Positions 30,225 to 38,194 of a stretch of DNA of 52,730 nucleotides are shown here, piece by piece. Positions within the stretch are counted from its first letter, which is position 1; every line of letters begins with the position of its first letter. A program made the translations under genes and the position numbers. The notes beneath the pieces are model-generated. The model made no database searches. It had not been told where the DNA came from and saw nothing but the letters and a program-made list of their open reading frames with translations. Source of the stretch: Gammaproteobacteria bacterium (GTDB taxonomy: Bacteria > Pseudomonadota > Gammaproteobacteria > SZUA-229); assembly GCA_016744065.1 (NCBI GenBank), contig JADGFA010000028.1:1-52730 (forward strand), written 5' to 3'.

Positions 30225-31319
30225 ATGTACTTTTCAATACCTGACATACTGATCGTTGAAGACGAAGAATTCAACAGAGAGATCATGGCATTACGCTTAC
30301 AGTCATGTAATTATAATTTAAGATTCGCCGTTGATGGCCAACAAGCTCTTGACATGGTAGAAGAAAAAAAACCCGATGTCATTTTACTCGACATAATGCT
30401 ACCCGAAATAATGGGTTTACAGGTATTACACACACTTCGCCAACAACACTCCATGGTTGAACTTCCCATTATTATGGTTACCGCCATTGATGAAGATCAA
30501 CGCATAGTACGTGCACTTGAACTGGGTGCAAATGACTATATATCCAAACCCATTAACTTCCCAATTTTAATTGCCCGTTTACAGACACAACTAAGCCTGA
30601 AACAGTTATCAGCCTTAAATAACGAGTTTCTCACTACCGCCAGCCATGATTTACGCAAACCTATTGCCGTGATTCAGAATGCTGCGGCCACATCGCGCTT
30701 AAAAGTAGCAACAGACCAACCCTTTGATAGCGAAGAAATAATACATAATTTCAACACTATCGCACAATCAGCTAACTTTATGAACTCAATTGTGGAATGT
30801 ATTTTAAATACACAGGCCGGTGGGTTTGGTCAAATACGCTTAACAAAAATCCCACTACAGGTAGAGCCACTTATTACCGAAACAATTAACCGGCACCTTG
30901 CCTATGCCAGCGAAAAACGCATTAACCTTATAAGTAGAATAGAAGAGCATACACCTGTCATTGAAGTGGATCGCTCACGCATCGCTCAGGTACTGGATAA
31001 TCTGGTTGATAATGCAATTAAATTCTGCTCACCCAATGACACCGTTTCCATTAACACCAAAATTGATGGCGACAGTATATCTGTTATCGTTTCAGATACC
31101 GGCCCTGGTTTAAAAGACAGTGATTTTGATAAATTATTTATTAAAAATGCAGAGCTGAGTAACAAACCAACCAATAATGAACCTCATACAGGCTTAGGTC
31201 TGGCAATCTGTAAACAGCTTATCGATTTACATGGCGGTGAAATTGACGCTATGAATAATAATGAAAAGGGCGTTAGCTTCTGGTTTAAATTACCAATCTT
31301 TAAGCTTAAACCGGTTTAA
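30225..31319 (+). CDS. Response-regulator/histidine-kinase hybrid (REC-HisKA-HATPase)
   Basis: The 364 aa start with a receiver domain (about 5-122; acidic pocket E12/D13, phosphoacceptor D56 in VILLDIMLP, K109 in YISKPI). A HisKA dimerisation helix with H141 in TTASHDLRKPIAV follows. The ATPase domain has the N box QVLDNLVDNAIKF, the G1 box VSDTGPGLKD and the G2 box GLGLAICKQLIDLHGG. No sensor or transmembrane segment is present, so it is a cytoplasmic kinase that probably receives phosphate through its own REC domain. The partner is not in the window. It is divergent from aroC and convergent with prmB. Confidence 0.85.
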   Translation: MYFSIPDILIVEDEEFNREIMALRLQSCNYNLRFAVDGQQALDMVEEKKPDVILLDIMLPEIMGLQVLHTLRQQHSMVELPIIMVTAIDEDQRIVRALELGANDYISKPINFPILIARLQTQLSLKQLSALNNEFLTTASHDLRKPIAVIQNAAATSRLKVATDQPFDSEEIIHNFNTIAQSANFMNSIVECILNTQAGGFGQIRLTKIPLQVEPLITETINRHLAYASEKRINLISRIEEHTPVIEVDRSRIAQVLDNLVDNAIKFCSPNDTVSINTKIDGDSISVIVSDTGPGLKDSDFDKLFIKNAELSNKPTNNEPHTGLGLAICKQLIDLHGGEIDAMNNNEKGVSFWFKLPIFKLKPV

Positions 31320-31446
31320 AATCTAAAGGCTTACCACACAGAAAAAATGCTTTGCTAAGAGTGTACCAGGTAAAACAGGCCACTATTAAACTCGCCAATA
31401 TCGCTCTGTACTCTCTGCATCTTTATAATGTAGCACCTTAAAAGCA

Positions 31447-32352
31447 TCAGAAATCAAACTCATCCATCTGCTGCGCTGTTAATAAAAAAACGCCCGAACC
31501 ACCCCGTTCAAAATCCAGCCAGCAAAATGGCACATGAGGATACGCTTCCTGTAAGGCATGCTGAGAATTCCCTACTTCTACAACCAATATGCCCTGATCA
31601 GTTAAATACTCTCTAGCCTGTTGCAACATGGGTATCACCAGATCCAGCCCATCATCCCCCGCAGCAAGCCCCAATTCCGGTTCATGTAAATACTCATCGG
31701 GCAAAGAAGCCATATCTTCAGCGTCCACATAAGGAGGATTGCTAATAATAATATCGTAATGACGCTGGGGTACATTCTCAAACAGATCAGATTCAATCAC
31801 ACTGACTCGTTCATCTAGTTCATGGCGCTGTATATTTTCAGCCGCAACCTCAATCGCTTCAGGTGAAATATCCACCATATCCACATATGCCCAGTCAAAA
31901 GCATAAGCTGAAGCAATGCCTATACACCCACTACCACAACACAGATCAAGAATATTTTCGACTGCTTCAGCCTCAACCCAGGGCGCAAACTGTTTTACAA
32001 TTAACTCCGCTACAGGGGAACGTGGTACCAGCACGCTTTCATTCACAATAAAGGGTAAACCTGCAAACCAGGCTTCGCCAGTCAGATAAGATGCGGGTGT
32101 TTTTTCTTCAATACGACGGCTTAACAACTTATAAATCGCTTTTTTTTCATCTGAGGTTAATGCTGCATCAAAATAACTCTCAGAAAAATTATGCGGCAGG
32201 TTCAGAGCAAATAAACAAAGATAAACCACTTCATCCAGTGCACTGCTCATTCCGTGGCCATAATACAACTCCGCCTCATTAAACCGACTGACACCCCAGC
32301 GGATATAATCCCTTATGGTTTTTAATTCTTCAGGAGTGGTGTGCTGAGGCAT
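31447..32352 (-). CDS. prmB: Ribosomal protein uL3 N5-glutamine methyltransferase (PrmB)
   Basis: SAM-dependent methyltransferase of the HemK/PrmC group. The 301 aa carry the N-terminal helical domain, the SAM loop ILDLCCGSGCIGIASA and the catalytic IISNPPYVDAEDMASLP. ADGLDL-like sequence AAGDDGLDLVIPML follows, typical of PrmB rather than PrmC. Modifies a Gln of ribosomal protein L3. A neighbourhood near aroC is also seen in Pseudomonas. Confidence 0.9.
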   Translation of the reverse strand: MPQHTTPEELKTIRDYIRWGVSRFNEAELYYGHGMSSALDEVVYLCLFALNLPHNFSESYFDAALTSDEKKAIYKLLSRRIEEKTPASYLTGEAWFAGLPFIVNESVLVPRSPVAELIVKQFAPWVEAEAVENILDLCCGSGCIGIASAYAFDWAYVDMVDISPEAIEVAAENIQRHELDERVSVIESDLFENVPQRHYDIIISNPPYVDAEDMASLPDEYLHEPELGLAAGDDGLDLVIPMLQQAREYLTDQGILVVEVGNSQHALQEAYPHVPFCWLDFERGGSGVFLLTAQQMDEFDF

Positions 32353-32439
32353 AATTTAAACCTGTTAGAGTAAGGGCTTTAAATATTAACCCGTGACGAA
32401 TATAATCACGAGTTCTTATTATACAAATACAGTGCATCT

Positions 32440-32910
32440 ATGAGACAAATATTAATTTCATTAACACTTGGCCTGTTTTTTAGCTTCAATGTAATTGCCG
32501 CTGACAGCCTGAGATTCACCAATACCCGAATACCTGAAGCACCACCTGGGGCCAGCGTTATGGCTGGATATATGGAAATAGACAACCCCACAAATAAAGA
32601 AATCGCCATTATTGCTGTTAATAGCACATCATTTAAAACAATAGAAATGCACCAGTCCAAAGAAATTGATGGTTTTGCTAAAATGTTGCCCCAGAAAAAA
32701 CTCAGCATACCCGCCAATGGAAAACTGGTTTTAAAACCGGGCAGCTATCATTTAATGCTAATCAAACCTATAAAATGGTTTAAACACAATGACAAGGTTA
32801 CACTGGATTTCTCACTTTCTAATAATACAGATATATCACTTGATATAAATATCAAAAAAACCAGATCACCTGCTATGAAATGTGCCGCTGGAAAATGCGG
32901 CGGAATGTAA
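32440..32910 (+). CDS. PCu(A)C-type periplasmic copper chaperone
   Basis: The 156 aa have a signal peptide (about 1-20) and the copper motif H-x10-M-x21-H-x-M exactly: H71, M82, H104 and M106. The fold region contains PPGASVMAGYMEIDNPT. Members deliver Cu(I) to the CuA site of cytochrome oxidase. The C-terminus MKCAAGKCGGM adds two cysteines and two methionines, a possible second metal site not found in all members. Divergent from prmB, and 20 nt before psd. Confidence 0.9.
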   Translation: MRQILISLTLGLFFSFNVIAADSLRFTNTRIPEAPPGASVMAGYMEIDNPTNKEIAIIAVNSTSFKTIEMHQSKEIDGFAKMLPQKKLSIPANGKLVLKPGSYHLMLIKPIKWFKHNDKVTLDFSLSNNTDISLDINIKKTRSPAMKCAAGKCGGM

Positions 32911-32930
32911 ACAACAAACGAATCAAATTT

Positions 32931-33794
32931 ATGAAAGCATCACTGACTGATTATTTAAAATCCACCCCGTTTTATTTTTTACCGCATCACCTGATCTCTG
33001 CTATCGTGTACAAAATTGCCCGTATTAAATGGGCTCCGGTAAAAAACTTTAGTTTAAAAGTATATTTATCACTGCATGAAGTCAATATGTCTGAAGCGGT
33101 TGAAGAAAACCCCTATGCCTATGAAACCCTGAATGCTTTTTTTACCCGCATTTTAAAACCAGGTGCCCGACTTATTGATAACACAGAAAAGGCAATGGTT
33201 TGCCCTGTTGATGGAACCGTTAGCCAGGCACAGGCCATTGAAAACGGCCGTGTGTTTCAGGCCAAAGGCCAGGACTATAGTTTACTGGAGCTGGTAGGCG
33301 GAATAGACGAACTGGCAAAGCCCTTTGCCAATGCAAGCTTTGCAACTATCTATTTATCACCCCGTGACTATCACCGCATACATATGCCGATAGATGGCAA
33401 ATTAACTGATATGGTTTACGTACCGGGACGATTATTTAGCGTTGCCCCTCATACGGTAAACACCGTACCCAGATTATTTGCCCGCAATGAACGACTGGTC
33501 TGTAAATTTGATACAGACCATGGCCCGATGATTATGATTCTTGTTGGTGCCGTAAATGTTTCTGCTATTGATACGGTATGGGCGGGCTCTGTTACACCAC
33601 CCAGTAAAAACAAAGTCATTCATACCACTTATGAAAATGTCGATATAAACCTGAAGAAAGGTTTCGAGATGGGACGCTTTAATCTGGGATCTACTGTCGT
33701 TCTGTTAATGAATGATAAGGTTACACTTGATGATGCCATAAAACATGGTGAAGTTGTGAAACTTGGACAGAAGCTGGCTTCATATAATATTTAA
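32931..33794 (+). CDS. psd: Phosphatidylserine decarboxylase (Psd)
   Basis: Membrane-associated pyruvoyl enzyme that makes phosphatidylethanolamine. From the ATG at 32931 it is 287 aa; a longer frame from 32880 overlaps the copper chaperone and adds basic, non-homologous residues. Key blocks are CPVDGTVSQAQ, YLSPRDYHRIHMP, LFSVAPHTVNTVPRLFARNER and the self-cleavage site NLGSTVV, where the Ser becomes the pyruvoyl group. Last core gene before the repeat-bounded island. Confidence 0.95.
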   Translation: MKASLTDYLKSTPFYFLPHHLISAIVYKIARIKWAPVKNFSLKVYLSLHEVNMSEAVEENPYAYETLNAFFTRILKPGARLIDNTEKAMVCPVDGTVSQAQAIENGRVFQAKGQDYSLLELVGGIDELAKPFANASFATIYLSPRDYHRIHMPIDGKLTDMVYVPGRLFSVAPHTVNTVPRLFARNERLVCKFDTDHGPMIMILVGAVNVSAIDTVWAGSVTPPSKNKVIHTTYENVDINLKKGFEMGRFNLGSTVVLLMNDKVTLDDAIKHGEVVKLGQKLASYNI

Positions 33795-33882
33795 TAGTTT
33801 TCAGCTGCTCGAGAATAGATAAGCTCCTGTCATTAAAATAGAATGATATTACTTTGAAATATCATTACTTATCGATTTTGAC

Positions 33883-34187
33883 TTTAAGTTCCTCTGGAGC
33901 TTGCCGAAAATTGTATACAGACAGGGGCAAAATCACAGGGATGTGATTTTGAGTTCTGTTAAACCTGGATGGCGCATCAGAACGACCCGGCAACAGAGTA
34001 ATAAACCAACAGATTAATAAGCGACTAGAAGCCCTCATTACAATTTTCGGGAATTCTCATTCGCTTTTTAATGAGAACAAGCGAGTAAAGGACGGCGTTT
34101 CTTTGCCTACTTTCTTTTCGCTGTTGAAAAGAAAGTAGGTCGCCAGCACGGCGACACCACAGAACGCCAGTTCCCATAAAGAAAAGA
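33883..34187 (+). repeat. Structured dispersed repeat R1 (first of three copies)
   Basis: A 305-bp element starting 88 nt after psd. It holds five hairpins in succession. H1 is 33929-33950 (9-bp arms AAAATCACA). H2 is 33953-33983 (GTTCTG/CAGAAC). H3 is 34054-34077 (8-bp arms TTCTCATT). H4 is 34106-34139 (perfect 14-bp arms, CCTACTTTCTTTTC, loop gctgtt). H5 is 34139-34155 (GTCGCC/GGCGAC). Copies R2 and R3 follow at 35858 and 37830 in the same orientation. Short reading frames on the minus strand across H4 are artefacts of the repeat. Modules with a comparable long H4-like stem occur between genes in other proteobacteria as far as I recall; I know no accepted name or function. Confidence 0.9.
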
Positions 34188-34779
34188 GCGAGCGATACCC
34201 CCACACTCCGAAATTCATAACCCAAGAACTATACATTAACAGAGCACTCATATAATAAGGTGCAGACAACTACACAATAGCCTCCTGGACTTCCCGATGG
34301 GAAAAACAACGGAGATTGGCGATGCATGTCGAGAATATTGATACTCTAATTCCATCTTTTAAATTTTATAAGCGAATAAGATTACAAACATGATCTAATA
34401 AACGAACAAGGTTTACGAGTAATGTGATTGGTATATCGCCCATGAATTCCCCTTTAACTGATTTTATGCACAAATATTTATCATTAAAACATCCAGTTCA
34501 ATGAGTTAATTCAGTATATTTCTGAGCATTTTTTAATTAGTTGTTAATATTCAATAACTTGAAAGAATATAAAAATAAAATATAAGACTTAATGGTGGTA
34601 TATATTAACGGTGATGAGATAACCAAATGGTTAAATAATTATATGATTTAATTTTTAAGCAGTTGATTTTTTGAGTAATATTATTAATACTAGTGGTTAA
34701 TAAAGATATAAGCTAAATAAAAGATAGTCTATTTTATTCAATAGAATAAGCTGTGATGCAAAAACAAAAAGGGAAATAG
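34188..34779. other. AT-rich noncoding stretch upstream of the Tae4 gene
   Basis: No convincing gene is found in these 592 nt. Composition becomes strongly AT-rich towards 34780. At about 34688 a stretch (AATACTAGTGG then TTAATAAAGATAT) resembles the IS3 transposase remnant near 37033 with two mismatches and one gap, so a more decayed copy may lie here. The promoter of the effector gene is presumably in the last 150 nt. Confidence 0.4.
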
Positions 34780-35274
34780 ATGAAAATAAACCGACCAAAA
34801 TTGTCGTTAGCTAAAAAATCATTTAGAGAAGTATACGATGACATCGGAAAAAGTGTTTCTGCTGTAGGCACCAAAATTGGCGGAAAAGTAAACTTTAACA
34901 TCAACACAGTGCCTTTAGGGAAAGGCCGATTTGAAAACGCGTGTGCCATCCGTCTTAGTTATGTATTAAATAAAAACGGCATTAAAATTCCTTATATAAA
35001 CGGTCAAACAGTTTCCGGTAAAGACGGGGGTTGGTATATATATAAAGTAACAACCTTGATAAAATATCTAAAGAAAAAGCTAGGTGAACCAGATATTACA
35101 TTCAAGAATCCAAATGAAATATTATTTTCTAAACATAAGGGCATCCTAGTTTTTGAAGTCGACCAATGGAGAGATGCAACCGGGCATGCAACCATATGGG
35201 ATGGAGCTCATTGTTCTGATAAATGTTATTTCCCCATATCACAGAAGGCTTACTTATGGAAATTAAAAAATTAA
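34780..35274 (+). CDS. tae4: Type VI secretion amidase effector, Tae4 family
   Basis: The 164 aa carry the Tae4 NlpC/P60-like signature: the catalytic cysteine C55 in FENACAIRLSYVLN, then KDGGWYIYKV and the histidine H136 in DATGHATIWDG. Two cysteines C145 and C149 (HCSDKCYF) match the pair that forms a disulfide in characterised Tae4 proteins. Tae4 enzymes cut the gamma-D-Glu-mDAP bond of peptidoglycan in rival bacteria after T6SS delivery. There is no signal peptide, as expected for an injected toxin. AAGGG precedes the ATG. The next gene overlaps by 19 nt and looks like its immunity protein. No Hcp, VgrG or T6SS structural gene is in the window, so it is an orphan cassette. Confidence 0.85.
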   Translation: MKINRPKLSLAKKSFREVYDDIGKSVSAVGTKIGGKVNFNINTVPLGKGRFENACAIRLSYVLNKNGIKIPYINGQTVSGKDGGWYIYKVTTLIKYLKKKLGEPDITFKNPNEILFSKHKGILVFEVDQWRDATGHATIWDGAHCSDKCYFPISQKAYLWKLKN

Positions 35275-35669
35275 GTTTAATTTTTAGTGCACTCTTATTG
35301 TCAGCTTGTTCTATTAAATCAACTAAAACATCTAATCTGGAAAGTATAAACTTTCATAAATACGCATATGCTATTTGCATTGGTAGCGCATTTAAAAACA
35401 ATGAAATAAAAGAAGATGCCAACAGATCTGCTAATGGACACATGGAACACAGCAATATATCACTTGAAGCATATCAAGAACTAAGAAATCACATAGATAT
35501 CTGGCTAGCTAAAAAATATCATAGCAAAAGCGAAAAGTCATTGCAGATTATGAAGTGCAATGATTATTTTTACTCAGGTGAAATACAAAATATTTATAAT
35601 AAATATGATCCATGCAAATCAAAAGAAGGCTGGCTGGATATAACTGACTACAACAAACAATGCAAATAA
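35256..35669 (+). CDS. tai4: Tai4-type immunity lipoprotein
   Basis: Start chosen at the ATG at 35256, 19 nt inside the end of the effector gene, with AGAAGG before it. The 137 aa begin with a lipoprotein signal and lipobox LLSAC (C18). The mature part is alpha-helical, with YAYAICIGSAFKNNEIKED and SLQIMKCNDYFYSGEIQNIY, the Tai4 pattern of conserved cysteines and a YA.C...F...D motif. Tai4 proteins dimerise in the periplasm and plug the Tae4 active site. The overlapping gene order effector then immunity supports co-expression and protection of the producer. Confidence 0.8.
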   Translation: MEIKKLSLIFSALLLSACSIKSTKTSNLESINFHKYAYAICIGSAFKNNEIKEDANRSANGHMEHSNISLEAYQELRNHIDIWLAKKYHSKSEKSLQIMKCNDYFYSGEIQNIYNKYDPCKSKEGWLDITDYNKQCK

Positions 35670-35742
35670 AATCTCATAACAATAAAATTAAGCCAGACAA
35701 TTATAAGTATTGCCTGAAAACCAGAACTTATAACTACTGATT

Positions 35743-35816
35743 ATTAAGGCCCAATAAAAACAACAATTCAAGAAAAATCTAATTTTTGTTATTATAGATA
35801 TCCAGATATACATTGT
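35743..35816 (+). repeat. Short repeat B1 upstream of R2
   Basis: The sequence from attaaggcccaataaaaacaa to tatacattgt is clearly related to 36187-36261 (B2) on the other side of R2, with matches such as AAAAACAACAA, TCTAATTTTT and TTGTTA. In B2 this element carries a promoter. In B1 the -10 region has drifted and no gene follows directly, so B1 looks like an orphan promoter copy. Confidence 0.6.
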
Positions 35817-35857
35817 CAGACTGCTACAAAACTCACAAACCAAAAAACAATTTTAAT

Positions 35858-36162
35858 TTTAAACTCCTCTAGAGCTTGCCGAAAATTGTATACAAACAGG
35901 GGCAAAATCACAGGGATGTTATTTTGAGTTCTGTTAAGCCCGGATGGCGCATCAGAACGACCCGGCAACAGAGTAAAAAATTAACAGGTTAATAAGCAAC
36001 TAGAAGCCCTCATTACAATTTTCGGGAATTCTCATTCGTTTTTTAATGAGAACAAGCGAGAAAAGGACGGCGTTTCTTTGCCTACTTTCTTTTCGCTGTT
36101 GAAAAGAAAGTAGGTCGCCAGCACGGCGACACCACAGAATACCCGTTCCCATAAAGAAAAGA
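35858..36162 (+). repeat. Structured dispersed repeat R2
   Basis: Second copy, 305 bp, starting 1975 bp after R1 and 188 nt after tai4. H4 is intact (36081-36114, 14-bp arms). H1 carries one mismatch (gttatttt). It shares with R3 several variants absent from R1 (tctagagc, tacaaacagg, gagtaaaaaattaacagg), so R2 and R3 are the more closely related pair. Confidence 0.9.
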
Positions 36163-36186
36163 ATCAGAAAAAACAACCGTCCCCAT

Positions 36187-36261
36187 ACTAAGGCTCAACA
36201 AAAACAACAACTTATAACTCGTCTAATTTTTTGTTACTATGGATACCTGAACATATACTGT
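36187..36261 (+). promoter_or_regulatory. Repeat B2 containing a sigma70-type promoter
   Basis: Second copy of element B. It contains TTGTTA (36231-36236), a 17-bp spacer and TATACT (36254-36259), a good sigma70 promoter that would start transcription near 36266, about 26 nt upstream of the lipoprotein gene. Confidence 0.6.
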
Positions 36262-36291
36262 TCGTGCATAATATCAACAAAAAGGAACAAC

Positions 36292-36957
36292 ATGAATTTT
36301 TTTAGAATCTTCTATATTTTGTTAGCAATCTCATTATTTACTGGTTGTGTAGCACATCAACCTTATAATACATCTCAATTTAGAAATAGAAATTTAAATA
36401 TAGATAAAATAACACTAAACAAGGACGGGCTATCATCTGAACAAATAAAACTGATTTCAGCTACTAAACCACCAAAAAAATTCCCTGTTGATATCGCAGT
36501 TATACTAATAACAGATGGTTATATAGAATCAGAAACAAAAAACACAATCACATACGAAATAGTTAATGAGTTAAAAAAGTATAACAAAATAAAAAGAATA
36601 ACAATAATTCCTGATTTTTTACTACCTAACAAATTAGGTTTTAATACTATACAAGAACTTGGTGTACGCTCCCTTTCAGAATACACTTTGATACTACATA
36701 TAAATAGCTCTGATGCGTTTAACTGGACAAAATTAATTAATTCCCAATACGAAGCGCATAGTGACATAGACTACATCCTGGTAGACAGTTACACATCAGC
36801 TATGCTCACATCTGACAAGCTGTTTAGTAAACAAATTTATGAGACGAGCCTTTTTGAGATCAATGAGAGAAGAAATGCACAAAAAAAATTATTCATTGAG
36901 CAGGGTAAGTTACTTGCTAACAAAATTAAGGCATTATTTTCTAGCGCCATCAACTAA
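36292..36957 (+). CDS. Lipoprotein of unknown function in the repeat-bounded island
   Basis: The 221 aa begin with a lipoprotein signal and lipobox LFTGC (C19), preceded by an AAAAAGGAA ribosome-binding site. The mature protein alternates strands and helices (PVDIAVILITDGYIE, KIKRITIIPDFLLPN, EYTLILHINSSDAF, SDIDYILVDSYTSA), suggesting an alpha/beta fold. It ends in a basic helix (EQGKLLANKIKALF). I do not recognise a family. Codon use is very AT-rich compared with the core genes, which points to recent acquisition. It occupies a cassette between R2 and R3 and may be an immunity- or effector-related orphan; that is inference from location only. Confidence 0.6.
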   Translation: MNFFRIFYILLAISLFTGCVAHQPYNTSQFRNRNLNIDKITLNKDGLSSEQIKLISATKPPKKFPVDIAVILITDGYIESETKNTITYEIVNELKKYNKIKRITIIPDFLLPNKLGFNTIQELGVRSLSEYTLILHINSSDAFNWTKLINSQYEAHSDIDYILVDSYTSAMLTSDKLFSKQIYETSLFEINERRNAQKKLFIEQGKLLANKIKALFSSAIN

Positions 36958-36978
36958 TGGCTAACAAGAACATCAACG

Positions 36979-37282
36979 CGACAAGTAATTCCAGGTTTAA
37001 TACTTCATTCAGATCGATCTGGTGAATATCAATACTAGTTGATTAATGAAGATATTAAACCGAGTATGAGCCGTAAGGGTAATTATTGGGACAATGGAGT
37101 CGTTCTTTGGGAGAATGAAAATTGAGTCTATTTATACTGAACGCTTCAAGAGAAAAGAGGATGCATATTCTTGTGTATTTGAATACATTGAACCGTTCTA
37201 CAACACAATTAGGCGACATTCTGCTAATGACTATAAAAGCCCAAACAATTATGAAAATGAATATTACGATAAGTGCACTTAA
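36979..37282 (+). pseudogene. Decayed IS3-family transposase (OrfB C-terminus)
   Basis: The 5' part reads QVIPGLILHSDRSGEYQY then an in-frame stop, then LINEDIKPSMSRKGNYWDN. These correspond to the HSDRGSQY and PSMSRKGNCWDNA blocks of IS3 integrases. The frame then shifts (a few bases missing between WDN and MES), and continues from 37094 as MESFFGRMKIESIYTERF, EPFYNTIRRHSA and YKSPNNYENEYY, with the last catalytic Glu region. Both ends of the IS and the OrfA part are missing. A relic of past transposition in the island. Confidence 0.85.
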
Positions 37283-37299
37283 AACAGTGCCTACTTTTC

Positions 37300-37680
37300 A
37301 TGGGTAACATCAAAATAAACACAAGGAAGTCTTTATTTATTGCCTCTTTAATATATGTGGCTTTCCTAATAATTTTAGTAACAATAGACATTACAGTAGT
37401 TCCTAGTTTTCGTAATGCAGGTAATATAAGTCAAGGCTGTCACATTGGTAATGCAATGATTGTAGGCATTGAATGCAAGGGTTTTATAGGTCATAGCATT
37501 GTAAGCTTTATCTTAAACATCCCATACTTATTGATTTATTTATATATATTTGGTGTAAGTAAACTGTCATATTCTCCGATGCTTATTTTATTAGCTATAT
37601 TTATTTCACCTATGGGTTACATTTTATTTTATTTATTAAAACCAAAATCTAACAAGCAGGACATGAATATCCCCCATTAA
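37300..37680 (+). CDS. Small multi-pass membrane protein of unknown function
   Basis: Start placed at the ATG at 37300; a GTG at 37273 overlaps the transposase relic. The 126 aa have three or four hydrophobic helices (about 11-32, 63-85, 91-112), a CHIGNAMIVGIECKG loop with two cysteines and a basic tail (KPKSNKQD). Very AT-rich. No family recognised. It is the last gene before R3, and small membrane proteins in such places are often immunity proteins, but nothing in the sequence proves this. Confidence 0.5.
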   Translation: MGNIKINTRKSLFIASLIYVAFLIILVTIDITVVPSFRNAGNISQGCHIGNAMIVGIECKGFIGHSIVSFILNIPYLLIYLYIFGVSKLSYSPMLILLAIFISPMGYILFYLLKPKSNKQDMNIPH

Positions 37681-37776
37681 AATAAACACTAAAACCTAAC
37701 TAATGGATAAGGTGTCATATGCCAAAATACAACAAAAAAAAACTGGCACTACACAAGGAACAACCAGGACACCCAC

Positions 37777-37800
37777 ACTAAAGCCCAATAAAAGCAATAG
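37777..37800 (+). repeat. Partial repeat B3 upstream of R3
   Basis: The stretch ACTAAAGCCCAATAAAAGCA matches the first 20 nt of B1 with few differences and lies about 30 nt before R3, as B1 lies about 40 nt before R2. The promoter half of the element is missing. Confidence 0.45.
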
Positions 37801-37829
37801 CTTAGGACAAATCAAAAAGCAGTTCTGAT

Positions 37830-38111
37830 TTTAAATTCCTCTAGAGCTTGCCGAAAATTGTATACAAACAGGGGCAAAATCACAGGGATGTGATTTTGAG
37901 TTCTGTTAAGCCCGGATGGCGCATCAGAACGACCCGGCAACAGAGTAAAAAATTAACAGGTTAATAAGCGACTAGAAGTCCTCATTACAATTTTCAGGAA
38001 TTCTCATTCGTTTTTTAATGAGAGCAAGCGAGAAAAGGACGGCGTTTCTTTGCCTACTTTCTTTTCGCTGTTGAAAAGAAAACAGGTCGCCAGCACGGCG
38101 ACACCACAGAA
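37830..38111 (+). repeat. Structured dispersed repeat R3
   Basis: Third copy, 282 bp, starting 1972 bp after R2 and 149 nt after the membrane-protein gene. It lacks the last 23 nt seen in R1 and R2. In H4 the right arm reads GAAAAGAAAACAGG, with two changes that break the stem near its base; H1 is intact. It ends 84 nt before the convergent epmA stop. Confidence 0.88.
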
Positions 38112-38194
38112 CTCAAACACTCATGAAGCAAGAAGCTTGCAGACACACGAACAAAACAAAATAAAAAATTTTAAAACACTATAAAAACTAAAAA

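Noticed and set aside
34025..34269. Two overlapping minus-strand frames of 66-70 codons in and beside R1
   Set aside because: They run through the H4 and H3 hairpins of the repeat, differ in frame between copies, and have no ribosome-binding site; artefacts of the repeat.
33883..38111. CRISPR array
   Set aside because: Only three repeats of about 300 bp with spacers of about 1.7 kb that carry genes; no cas gene.
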